Of a stretch of DNA of 64,000 nucleotides, positions 9,550 through 17,777 are shown piece after piece; position 1 is the stretch's first letter; each line of letters opens with the position of its first letter. The notes below the pieces were generated by a model. It worked only from the letters and a program-made list of their open reading frames with translations. It ran no database searches and was not told the DNA's origin. Location of the stretch: the NCBI GenBank assembly GCA_963734575.1, contig CAVTHT010000016.1:62001-126000 (forward strand), in the 5' to 3' direction. A program made the position numbers and the translations under genes. The DNA comes from CAIWHR01 sp963734575. Its GTDB lineage: Bacteria; Pseudomonadota; Gammaproteobacteria; Burkholderiales; Casimicrobiaceae.

Positions 9550-10458
9550 TCAGGAAAGCTTGCGGTGCGCGGCAAGGCGCGCGGCGAAATCCTGCAGGGC
9601 CGCCTCGCGCTTGCGCTGGCCGGACAGGCCCACGAGCTCGTTGAACTCGTCGAAGGCGAGCATGCGCGACAGGTAGCCGGCGCTCGTGCCGGTCTCGCGA
9701 ATGGTGCGGAAGAGCTCGCGCAATGCGAATGCCGCCGCGTACGTCGCCGCGACCGGGAATACGACGGCCGCGTAGCCGATCGCCTGCAGCTCGTCGGCGG
9801 GAAGGAGCGGCGAGAGACCCGTCTCGACGTTGTTGGCGAGGCACGGACCGGGAATCTCGGACACGATGCGGCGCATCTGATCGACGCTCGTGGGTGCCTC
9901 GACGAAGAAAAGGTCGGCGCCGGCCTCGTGGGCGAGTTGCGCCCGCGCGATGGCGTCATCGATGCCATTGACCGCCAGCGCGTCGGTGCGCGCCATGATG
10001 ACGAGGTCGGGATCCTCGCGCGCGTCGAGCGCTGCCTTGATCTTGCCGAGCCAGTCGGCGACGGGCACGACGCCCTTGCCGGCCATGTGGCCGCAGCGCT
10101 TCGGGAACACCTGGTCCTCGATGAAGAGTCCGGCCACGCCGGCCTTCTCGTACAGCCGGACCGTGCGGGCGACGTTGGTCACGTTGCCGAAGCCGGTGTC
10201 GGCATCGGCGAGCAGCGGCAGCTCCGTCGCGTCGCAGTAGCGCCCGTACATCTCGGCGAGTTCCGTGACGGAGAGCTGGGACGAGTCCGGCCGGCCGAGC
10301 AGGGTGGCCGTCGCCCCGTAGCCGCCGGCGGTGATCGCGGAGAATCCCGCGGCCTCGGCGAGCCGGGCACCGAGCGCGTCGTGGATTCCCGGCATCACCA
10401 GGATGTCCGGCGCTTCGATCAGGGTCCTGAGGCGAGTGGTCTTGCGCACGTCCGGCAT
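9550..10458 (-). CDS. Isocitrate lyase/PEP mutase superfamily enzyme
   Basis: A 302-residue TIM-barrel enzyme of the PEP mutase/isocitrate lyase superfamily, which cleave or form C-C or C-P bonds in 2-hydroxy- or 2-oxo-acids using Mg2+. Visible motifs are LLADADTGFGN (metal-binding aspartates), FIEDQVFPKRCGHMAGKG (the lyase-type KRCGH loop) and IMARTDA. The KRCGH cysteine favours a lyase, such as 2-methylisocitrate or 2,3-dimethylmalate lyase, over a phosphonomutase, which usually lacks it. Chosen start ATG 10458. It heads a minus-strand group with the TRAP transporter, so a dicarboxylate or branched hydroxy-acid substrate is plausible. Confidence 0.85.
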   Translation of the reverse strand: MPDVRKTTRLRTLIEAPDILVMPGIHDALGARLAEAAGFSAITAGGYGATATLLGRPDSSQLSVTELAEMYGRYCDATELPLLADADTGFGNVTNVARTVRLYEKAGVAGLFIEDQVFPKRCGHMAGKGVVPVADWLGKIKAALDAREDPDLVIMARTDALAVNGIDDAIARAQLAHEAGADLFFVEAPTSVDQMRRIVSEIPGPCLANNVETGLSPLLPADELQAIGYAAVVFPVAATYAAAFALRELFRTIRETGTSAGYLSRMLAFDEFNELVGLSGQRKREAALQDFAARLAAHRKLS

Positions 10459-10533
10459 CGGGTCAGGCAGGAAAACGCTATTGTCCCATACCAAACGCGA
10501 GCGCGATCCTGCCGCCGCTGCTGCACGGCGCTG

Positions 10534-10545
10534 TGTAAAAACGAC
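10534..10545 (+). promoter_or_regulatory. Possible enhancer-binding site upstream of sigma-54 promoter
   Basis: TGTAAAAACGAC lies about 90 bases before the -24/-12 element at 10632. TGTAAA followed by CGAC also occurs upstream of the two other sigma-54-like promoters in the window (33519-33535 and 53811-53831), though spacing between the halves varies (2, 6 and 10 bases). The distance suits an activator site for an enhancer-binding protein. Speculative. Confidence 0.35.
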
Positions 10546-10631
10546 TGCACGTCCCGGCATTTCGTGGCGCATGCCGGCGGGCAGGTGTGCGGCGTGGTGC
10601 GTTTTCCCGGCGGATGCGGACGTTGGATGCG

Positions 10632-10647
10632 TGGCACCGAACTTGCT
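10632..10647 (+). promoter_or_regulatory. Sigma-54 (-24/-12) promoter
   Basis: TGGCACCGAACTTGCT matches the RpoN consensus TGGCACGNNNNTTGCW almost perfectly, with GG and GC separated by exactly 10 bases. Transcription would start near 10658, leaving a leader of about 25 bases with a GGGGAG ribosome site at 10671 before the ATG at 10683. Confidence 0.75.
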
Positions 10648-10682
10648 GACGCTTCCCGTGTTTCACACTCGGGGAGTTGGCC

Positions 10683-11126
10683 ATGGGGAAAAGCCTGCGA
10701 AGCCGTGCAACGCGCCAGGCCATAGGACTGGCCTTCGTCGGTGCCGTCACCATCACCGGTGCGTATGCCTTCGCGCAGCGTGCCGAGGGTCCCACGGGAC
10801 TGAAGGCCGACGTTTCCGTCCTGCGCTCGCAGGCGGCGGAAACGCTGCTTCTCGTGGAGGAGGCGCCGGGGTTGCCGCCCACGTTCACGCAGGCGCACGC
10901 GGAGCAGCTCGGGCGCGACATCCAGGATCAGGAGCAGCACATCGCCCGATTGCAGGTCGTGTCGGAGCTCTCGTCCGCCCACGACAGCGCGCGGCATGCG
11001 GCCGAGCAATTGCGCACCATCGTGGTCGCGCTCGCGCAGGGCGAGCCCGCGACCACCGAAGCCGGCGCGGCTGCGGGCTTGCTGGCGCGCCGGCTCGAGA
11101 CGATCGAGGAAAGCCTCAGGCGCTGA
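10683..11126 (+). CDS. Small exported protein of unknown function, sigma-54 promoter
   Basis: A 147-residue protein I do not recognise. It begins with a basic stretch and one hydrophobic segment (about residues 12-32, ending GAYAFAQ), so it is exported or membrane-anchored. The rest is predicted helical and rich in Ala, Glu and Gln with heptad-like spacing, suggesting a coiled coil. There are no cysteines. ATG 10683 is preferred over the in-frame TTG at 10677 because GGGGAG lies 6 bases ahead of it. The near-perfect sigma-54 promoter upstream points to regulation by an enhancer-binding protein. It is convergent with the FAD-dependent gene that follows. Confidence 0.72.
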   Translation: MGKSLRSRATRQAIGLAFVGAVTITGAYAFAQRAEGPTGLKADVSVLRSQAAETLLLVEEAPGLPPTFTQAHAEQLGRDIQDQEQHIARLQVVSELSSAHDSARHAAEQLRTIVVALAQGEPATTEAGAAAGLLARRLETIEESLRR

Positions 11127-11161
11127 GCAGCGCAAGGCTGCGGAACGCCATCGTCCCGTCT

Positions 11162-13615
11162 TCAGCCTCCGCCTCGCCCGTGATGGCCTGACGGCGCTCG
11201 CAAGGCGAGATGCGGCGTCACCCGGTGCCGGACGCCCGCGATCTCCACCGCGTACTCGGCGCCGAGCACGGCATCGTCCGTGAGCGCGTCGCCGCGCGCG
11301 TAGGCCATCGCGATCGCGCGGCCGTGACGCCAGCTGTATCCCGCGGACGTGAGCTCCCCGCTCGTGCGGCCGTTCATCACGAGCGGCTCGCCGCCCCACG
11401 GGAATGCTGCAGGGTCGTCGAACGTGAAGAGCAGCAGGCGCTTTCCGAGTGGCGCCGCCGCCTTCGCGGCGAGCGCGTCGCGGCCGATGAAGCCGCCGGG
11501 CTTGTCGAGCCTGACGGCGAAGGCGAGTCCGGCTTCCCATGGCGTCTCGTCGGGCGAGAGCTCGGCGCCCCATGCGCGCCGGCCCGCCTCGATGCGCAGT
11601 GCGTCGAGTGCGTAGTAACCCGCGTCGCGCAGTCCGCACGCGGCGCCTTCCGTCTGCAAGGCGTCGTACAGCGTGACGCACTGATCGGTGCTCACGTAGA
11701 GCTCGTAGCCGGGCCCGCCGACGTAGCTCATGCGTGCAGCTCGCACGCGCGCATAGCCGACATCGATGTCGCGCCAGGCGCCGAACGGCATGGCCGCGCG
11801 GGAGAGCTCGTCGGGCGAGAGGCGTGCGAGCAAGGCTTCGGCCTTCGGGCCCATGACCGAGACGACGGACCATGCACTCGTGACGTCGACCAGGCTCGCA
11901 TGCTCGTCCGGCCCGATGTGGCGCTCGATCCATGCCTGGTCCCGCGTTCCCTGGGCAGAGCCGGTGACGATGAAGAACGTGTCGTGCGCGATCCGCAGCA
12001 TGGTGAGGTCGCTCTCGAATCCGCCGCGCTCGTTGAGCAGCGCGGTGTACACCATGCGGCCGGGTGCGATGTCCACATCGTTTGCAGCGAGGCGCTGCAG
12101 TACGCGCAGCGCGTCGCAGCCCTTCAGCACGAATTTGGCGAACGAGGTCTGGTCGAACACGACGACGTCTTCGCGACACGCCCGCTGCTCCGCGAGCACG
12201 TGCGGCAGCCAGCCCGGTGTGCCGAACGTGGGAGGGGGCGGCGCGGCGCCTGCGGGCAGGAAGTAGTTCGCGCGCTCGAAGTTCATCTTGGTCCCGAACA
12301 CGGCGCCGCGCGCGGCGAGGCGGTCGTACAGCGGCGAGCGCCGCAACGGGCGCACGGTGGCGAGCTCCTCGCGCGGCCACCGCATCGCGTAATGCAGGCC
12401 CAGCGACTCCACCGTGCGGTCGGCGAGATGGCGGCGGTTCGCGTGCAGCGGCGCGAAGCGGCGGATGTCCACGTCCCAGAGGTCGAGCGACGGCGAGCCG
12501 TCGACGATCCATTCCGCGATGAGCTGTCCGGCGCCCCCGGCATTGGCGATGCCGGCGGAGTTGAATCCCGCGCACACGAAGTAGCCATCGACCTCCGGCG
12601 CTTCGCCGAGGACGAAGTTGCCGTCGGGCGTGAAGCTCTCGGGGCCGTTCAGCAGCAGCTTGACCTCGGCCGTTTCGAGACACGGTGTGCGATGCACGGC
12701 GCCTTCCATCAGCACCTGGAACTGGTCCCAGTCCTCCGGAAGGAGCTGGAACTCGAAGCCCGGGGGGATCGGATCGACGTTCCAGGGCTTCGCCTTGGGC
12801 TCGAAGCCGCCCATCACGAGGCCGCCGACCTCTTCCTTGTAGTAGATGCAGTGATCGGGGTCGCGGATCACCGGCAGGGCGGGCGTGACGCCGGCGATCG
12901 GCCGGGTGACGATGTAGAAATGCTCGGCCGCGTACAGCGGGACGGTGACGCCGGCCATGCGTCCGAACGCCCGTGCCCATTGCCCGGCGCAGTTGACGAG
13001 GGTCTCGCATTCGGTGCGTCCCTCGACGTCGCCCGCGCGCCAGCGCACTGCGCCCACATGCCGTCCGTGCATCTCCACGGCGGTGACCTGCACGCCTTCG
13101 AGGAGCATCGCCCCGCGCATGCGCGCACCCTTGGCGAGCGACTGCGTGAGGTCGGTGGGATTCGCCTTGCCGTCCCCGGGAATCCAGACGCCGCCGACGA
13201 GATCGTCGGTGCGCAGGATGGGCGCGAGACGGGCGATCTCGGAGGGCGACACGAAGTCGAACTCGATGCCGAAGCTCTGCGCGCGGGCCATCTGGCGCTT
13301 GAGCAGCGTGAGCCGTTCCGGCGTGCTCGCGACGTTGAGGCTCCCGCATTGCTTCCAGCCCGTCGCGAGCCCCGTTTCCGCCTCGAGCGACGCGTACAGC
13401 GAGATGCCGTAGCGGCTCATGCGCGTGGCATTGCGCGTGGCGCGCAACTGCCCGACGAGACCTGCGGCATGCCACGTGGTGCCGCAGGTGAGGCGCCCCT
13501 GCTCGAGGAGGATCACGTCGCGCACGCCGAGCTTGGCCAGATGGTAGGCGGTCGATACGCCGGCGATCCCGCCACCGACGATGACGACGCGTGCGTGACC
13601 GGGTGGTGTGTTCAT
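11162..13615 (-). CDS. FAD-dependent dehydrogenase fused to GcvT-like folate domain
   Basis: An 817-residue protein of the dimethylglycine/sarcosine dehydrogenase type. Residues about 8-400 form a DAO-type FAD domain starting VVIVGGGIAGVSTAYHLA, with GTTWHAAGLVGQ near the flavin attachment region. From about residue 430 a GcvT/aminomethyltransferase domain follows (VVFDQTSFAKFVLKG, YTALLNERGGFESDLT, GPGYELYVS, YYALDALRIEAGRRAWG). Such enzymes oxidise N-methyl groups and transfer the carbon to tetrahydrofolate. It is the last gene of the minus-strand phosphonate run, 25 bases after the EamA permease, so an N-methylated amine or phosphonate is a reasonable but unproven substrate. Frame intact. 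Confidence 0.88.
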   Translation of the reverse strand: MNTPPGHARVVIVGGGIAGVSTAYHLAKLGVRDVILLEQGRLTCGTTWHAAGLVGQLRATRNATRMSRYGISLYASLEAETGLATGWKQCGSLNVASTPERLTLLKRQMARAQSFGIEFDFVSPSEIARLAPILRTDDLVGGVWIPGDGKANPTDLTQSLAKGARMRGAMLLEGVQVTAVEMHGRHVGAVRWRAGDVEGRTECETLVNCAGQWARAFGRMAGVTVPLYAAEHFYIVTRPIAGVTPALPVIRDPDHCIYYKEEVGGLVMGGFEPKAKPWNVDPIPPGFEFQLLPEDWDQFQVLMEGAVHRTPCLETAEVKLLLNGPESFTPDGNFVLGEAPEVDGYFVCAGFNSAGIANAGGAGQLIAEWIVDGSPSLDLWDVDIRRFAPLHANRRHLADRTVESLGLHYAMRWPREELATVRPLRRSPLYDRLAARGAVFGTKMNFERANYFLPAGAAPPPPTFGTPGWLPHVLAEQRACREDVVVFDQTSFAKFVLKGCDALRVLQRLAANDVDIAPGRMVYTALLNERGGFESDLTMLRIAHDTFFIVTGSAQGTRDQAWIERHIGPDEHASLVDVTSAWSVVSVMGPKAEALLARLSPDELSRAAMPFGAWRDIDVGYARVRAARMSYVGGPGYELYVSTDQCVTLYDALQTEGAACGLRDAGYYALDALRIEAGRRAWGAELSPDETPWEAGLAFAVRLDKPGGFIGRDALAAKAAAPLGKRLLLFTFDDPAAFPWGGEPLVMNGRTSGELTSAGYSWRHGRAIAMAYARGDALTDDAVLGAEYAVEIAGVRHRVTPHLALRAPSGHHGRGGG

Positions 13616-13640
13616 GCTCCTCCCATGGACTGGCAGGACT

Positions 13641-14495
13641 CTACAGCCTCAGCGCGGCGATGCCGGCCACGACGCTCGCCGCGCCGGCGAACCGCGCGAG
13701 GCCGAAACCTTCGCGCAACCACAGCGCACCGATGATCGCGGCGAAGAGGACCGAAGTCTCGCGCAGCGCGGACACGGTCGCTACCGGCGCCTGCGTCATC
13801 GCCCACAGCACGATGCCGTAGGCGGCGAGGCTGCCGCCCCCGGCGAGGAGCCCGCGCCGCCATCCGAGGCGCACGTAGCGCGTGCCCGCGGCGCCGAAGC
13901 GCAAGCGTGCCCACAGCAGGAACGGCAGGCCTTCGAGGAAGATCAGCCACGTGACGTAGCTCGCGGCGTTGCCGGAAGCGCGCGCCCCCGCACCATCGAT
14001 GAGCGTGTAGGCCGCGATGATGGCCGCATTCGCGAACGCCCAGCGTGCTGCGGCCGGCGGGTGCCGCTCGCGCCGCACGAAGGCGATGCTCACGATGCCC
14101 GTGCAGATGAGCAGGATGCCGAGCGTCGCCTGCGGCGTGGGCCACTCGTGCAACAGCACGACGCCGAGGATGGTCACGAGCAACGGCGCGGTGCCGCGCA
14201 TCAGCGGATAGGCGAACGAGAGGTCGCCCGTGCGGTACGCCTGCGCGAGCGTGACGTAGTAGGCGAAGTGGATGGCCGCGGAGGCGGCCGCGAACTTCCA
14301 CGCGGCGGGATCGGGCAGTGGCACGAACGGCAGCAGCACGAGTCCCCAGAACGACGAGCCCGCGACGACCGCGGCCGTATCGAGCAGGGGCTCGCCGCCG
14401 CGGGCGCCCTTGAGCAGCGCGTTCCAGCCCGCGTGCAGCACGCCGGCGCCGAGCACCGCGAGGGTCACCGGCAGGGAGATCTCAGCGGCCGGCAT
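13641..14495 (-). CDS. EamA/DMT-superfamily permease
   Basis: A 284-residue inner-membrane protein with ten predicted helices in two five-helix halves, the layout of the drug/metabolite transporter superfamily. Visible features include HAGWNALLKGARGGEPL in helix 1 and SVLFAAIIGALWLREGFG in the last EamA repeat. Such proteins usually export amino acids or small metabolites, and the substrate cannot be read here. It lies between the Na/Pi transporter (110 bases upstream in the operon direction) and the FAD-GcvT gene (25 bases downstream), so it may move an amine or product of that pathway. Confidence 0.87.
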   Translation of the reverse strand: MPAAEISLPVTLAVLGAGVLHAGWNALLKGARGGEPLLDTAAVVAGSSFWGLVLLPFVPLPDPAAWKFAAASAAIHFAYYVTLAQAYRTGDLSFAYPLMRGTAPLLVTILGVVLLHEWPTPQATLGILLICTGIVSIAFVRRERHPPAAARWAFANAAIIAAYTLIDGAGARASGNAASYVTWLIFLEGLPFLLWARLRFGAAGTRYVRLGWRRGLLAGGGSLAAYGIVLWAMTQAPVATVSALRETSVLFAAIIGALWLREGFGLARFAGAASVVAGIAALRL

Positions 14496-14605
14496 GGTGC
14501 AGCAGCACGTCGTGCGCGATCAAGGCGGGAGTGGATGGGACGGCGAGCGTGCGAGACGCACCGCGCCGTGCGGCGGACGACAGGATGCTTCACGCGGCGC
14601 CGCGT

Positions 14606-16330
14606 TCACGCCACGCGCGGCTTGCCCTCTGGCCAGGCGTCGCCCGCCGGTGGCTCGTCCTCCTGCAGCCGACGCTGCAGCGGAGCCGCCGGCGTTTCCT
14701 TGAGGCGCGTATTCGCGAGCACGCCTGCCTGCTCGAGGATGGGATACGCGATCGAGCAGATGTGCGAGTTGATGCGCCGCATGTCGGAGATGAGGTCGAT
14801 GTGCAGCGACGAGGTCTCGATGCTCTCCAGCGTGTTTCCGGCCAGACGTTCCAGGTGCGAGTTCGCGTACGCGCGCTCGAGATCGCGCACCAGGACCTTC
14901 TGCGCGAGGAGCTCCTGCGCGCTCTTCAAGTCGCCGGTCATGAACACGGTGAGGCCGAAGCGCAGGTTGGCGACGAGGCGGCTGTGGAGGTCGCAGATCT
15001 CCGCCATGCCGGCCTCGGAGAAATTGCGTCCCTTGTCGATCTTCTTGTCGACGACGTCGGTGATGATGCGCTCGATGATGTCGCCGATCTGCTCCATGTT
15101 GATCGTGAAGGACACGATATCGGCCCAGCGCCGGCCTTCCTTCTCCTCCAGTGCCTCGCGCGAGATCTGGGTCAGGTAGAGCTTCACGGCGGTGTAGAGG
15201 TCGTCGACGACGTCGTCCATCTTGCGCAGGCGCTCGGCGAGCGCGCGGTCGTTGGTGCGGACAACGGTCAGCATGCCGATCAGCATCTGCTCGATGACGT
15301 CGCCGATGCGCAGGGCCTCGCGGGCGGCGTAGGAGATGGCGAGCGACGGCGTGGCCAGCGCCGAGGGATCGAGATGCCGCGGCTTCGCGGGATCGTCCAG
15401 CGCTTCCTTGGCCGGCAGCAGGCGTTCGGCGACGCGCGCGATGGGCGCCGTGAAGAACAGGAAGGCGAGCGCGAGCACGCCATTGAAGGCGAGATGGAAC
15501 AGCACGACCTCGCGCGCGGGATCGAGGTCCATCGCGCCGATCGGTGCCTCGATGAGGCCGATCAGCGGCAGCACGACGACGCAGCCGATGAGCTTGAACA
15601 GGAAGTTGCCGAGCGTGACGCGGCGCGCTTCCGGCACGGCGCGCAGGGTGGAGAGCATGCCAAGCAGACCGCTGCCGAAGTTCGCGCCGAGCACGAGCCC
15701 CAGCGCGACTTCGAGACCGATGACGTGCAACGCAGCGAGGGATGCGATCAGCAGCACCACCGCGAGGCTCGAATAGCACAGCACGGTGAGCATGGCGGCG
15801 ACGAGCATGTCGAGCAGCACGTCGCCAGTGAGCGAGGCGAAGATCACCTTCACGCCCGCCGCCTGCGCGACGGGGTGCGCGGCGACGCCGATCCATTGCA
15901 GGGCGAAGATGATGAGCCCGAGGCCGATCAGGATGCGCCCGAAGCGCCCGACCGTTGCCGCCTGCCACGTGAGGAACAGGGTGACCCCGACGAAGATGAG
16001 CAGCGGCGCGAGCCACGACAGGTCGAACGACAGCACGAGGGTGACGAGCGAGGTGCCGACGTCCGCGCCCAGCATCACGGCCAGTGCGGGGGCCGTACCG
16101 ATGAGCCCCTGGCCCGCGAACGCGGCGACGATGAGCGCGGTGGCCGTGCTGCTCTGGATGAGGCCGGTGACGCCGAGGCCCGCGAAGAACGCGCTCACCG
16201 GGTGCCCGACGCTCTGCCGCAGCACGCGCCGCAGGTCGCCGCCGTAGAGGCGCAGGATGCCCGTGCGCACGATGTGCGTGCCCCAGACGAGGAGCGATAC
16301 ACCGGCAAGGAGGTTGAGGAGAGTCTGCAC
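14606..16330 (-). CDS. Na+/phosphate cotransporter family protein with PhoU-like domain
   Basis: A 574-residue NptA/YjbB-type carrier. The N-terminal 320 or so residues hold two inverted Na/Pi-cotransporter repeats with the QSSTATALIVAAF motif and its partner LGANFGSGLLGML. The C-terminal 220 residues are helical and PhoU-like (VVRTNDRALAERLRKMDD, FTINMEQIGDIIERI). E. coli YjbB with the same architecture exports phosphate. The ATG is 5 bases after the PbfA-type gene stop, so the two are tightly linked. This suggests removal of phosphate released by phosphonate breakdown, an inference from position. Frame intact. Confidence 0.9.
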   Translation of the reverse strand: MQTLLNLLAGVSLLVWGTHIVRTGILRLYGGDLRRVLRQSVGHPVSAFFAGLGVTGLIQSSTATALIVAAFAGQGLIGTAPALAVMLGADVGTSLVTLVLSFDLSWLAPLLIFVGVTLFLTWQAATVGRFGRILIGLGLIIFALQWIGVAAHPVAQAAGVKVIFASLTGDVLLDMLVAAMLTVLCYSSLAVVLLIASLAALHVIGLEVALGLVLGANFGSGLLGMLSTLRAVPEARRVTLGNFLFKLIGCVVVLPLIGLIEAPIGAMDLDPAREVVLFHLAFNGVLALAFLFFTAPIARVAERLLPAKEALDDPAKPRHLDPSALATPSLAISYAAREALRIGDVIEQMLIGMLTVVRTNDRALAERLRKMDDVVDDLYTAVKLYLTQISREALEEKEGRRWADIVSFTINMEQIGDIIERIITDVVDKKIDKGRNFSEAGMAEICDLHSRLVANLRFGLTVFMTGDLKSAQELLAQKVLVRDLERAYANSHLERLAGNTLESIETSSLHIDLISDMRRINSHICSIAYPILEQAGVLANTRLKETPAAPLQRRLQEDEPPAGDAWPEGKPRVA

Positions 16331-16335
16331 GGTTG

Positions 16336-17728
16336 CTAGGACGCTTCTGCTTCAACGCCGTGGAGCGCGCGATCGATGACATCGAACGCACGATCGAGTT
16401 CGGCCTCGGCAATGACCAGTGGAGGTGACAGCGTCAGCACGTTGCCCTGGCCCACCTTGAAGGAGAGGCCGTCGGCGAGGCACCGGTACATCACCGTTTC
16501 GGCCTCGCGCCGCGCGGGATGCCCGTCGCGGACGAGCTCGATGCCGAGCAGTAGGCCGATGCCGCGCACGTCGCCCACCAGCGGATGGCGCGCCTTCAGG
16601 TCGTGCATGCGTTGGAGGGCGCGCGCGCCCAGCGCCCGGGAGCGCTCCAGCAGACCCTCGCGCTCGATCACTTCGAGCGTGGCGAGCGCCGCGGCACAGC
16701 CGACGGAGCTCTTCTCGTGCGTGTAATGCCCGAGCGCGCGATCGGCGGCGATGTCGAGGTCGCGGCGCGCGATGAGCGCCGCCATGGGGAACACGGCGCC
16801 GCCCAGTCCCTTGCCCAGCACGACCATGTCGGGAACGATGCCGTAGTGCTCGAACGCGAACATGCGTCCGGTGCGCCCGAGGCAGATCGGCACCTCGTCG
16901 AGGATCAGGAGCGCACCGTGGCGGTCGCACGCCTCGCGCAGCCTGCGGTAGTAGTCCGGCGGCGGGATCTGCACGTCGGTGCAGCGGATCGTCTCGACGA
17001 TCACGGCGCCGACGTCCTCCTCCTTGGCCAGCACGTAGTCCACGTACTCCGCGCAGCGCAGGTTGCATGCGCCGGCGCAGCCGAAGCTGCAGCTCCGCGG
17101 ATCGCACGGCGGCGCGTGCTCGGTGCCGGGCAGCAGCGGGCCGATGCCCTTGCGGAAGACGGCCTCGCCGCCGACCGAGATCGCATCGAGCGAAGCACCG
17201 TGGAAGGAATCCCACATCGACAGCGTCTTGTGCCGCCCGGTGGCGAGCCGCGCGAGCTTCATGCGCCATGCCGATCGCCAGCGTGCCGCCGGGCGCGAAC
17301 AGCACCTTGCCCAGTGGATCGGGGGCGAGTGCGGTGAGGCGCGCGGCCAGCTCCACCGCGGCCTGGTTGGTGAAGCGCCGCGGCGAGAACGGCAGGGTAT
17401 CGAGCTGCGCCTTCACGGCGGCGATCACGTGCGGGTGGCGGTAGCCGACCTGATGCACGTTGTTGCCGTGGAAATCCATGATCCGCCGACCCTCGCAATC
17501 TTCGAGCCAGATTCCGTCGGCCGCGACGAGGGCGTCGAAGCAGGGCGTCGACAGCGACTGGTGCAGGAAATGGCGGGCGTCCTCGGCGAGCACCTCGCGC
17601 GTGGCCGCGTGCACGTATCCGGCCTCGAAGGCACGCCGCTGCGGTGTCAGGTTGACGTCGCCTTCCGCGGCAAGGTCGTGCGGCCGCTCGGGAAGGTGCC
17701 CGCCGGGGGCTGGAGCGCGGTCGTTCAC
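16336..17728 (-). CDS. pbfA: (R)-1-hydroxy-2-aminoethylphosphonate ammonia-lyase (PbfA type), one frameshift
   Basis: Class III aminotransferase-fold PLP protein. In phosphonate clusters the PbfA subgroup eliminates ammonia from (R)-1-hydroxy-2-aminoethylphosphonate, giving phosphonoacetaldehyde. Seen here are MDFHGNNVHQVGYRHP, the cysteine-rich insert CSFGCAGACNLRCAEY, VIVETIRCTDVQIPP, LILDEVPICLGRTG, the PLP lysine in LGKGLGGAVFPMAA, and GHYTHEKSSVG. One extra base near 17260-17265 splits the gene; repaired length is about 463 residues. It lies 49 bases after phnY and 5 before the Na/Pi carrier. The assignment rests on family resemblance plus context; a related phospho-lyase is the alternative. 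Confidence 0.8.
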
Positions 17729-17777
17729 TGCGTGCCGGACGTCCTTGCCGGTGTCCTGCGGAAGGAAGAGGCGCGCA

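Noticed and set aside
10419..13475. Plus- and minus-strand open frames over 800 codons crossing other genes, such as the minus-strand frame here.
   Set aside because: They are Arg/His/Ala-rich, have no domains, and mirror genuine genes in another frame, a common effect of GC-rich third positions.
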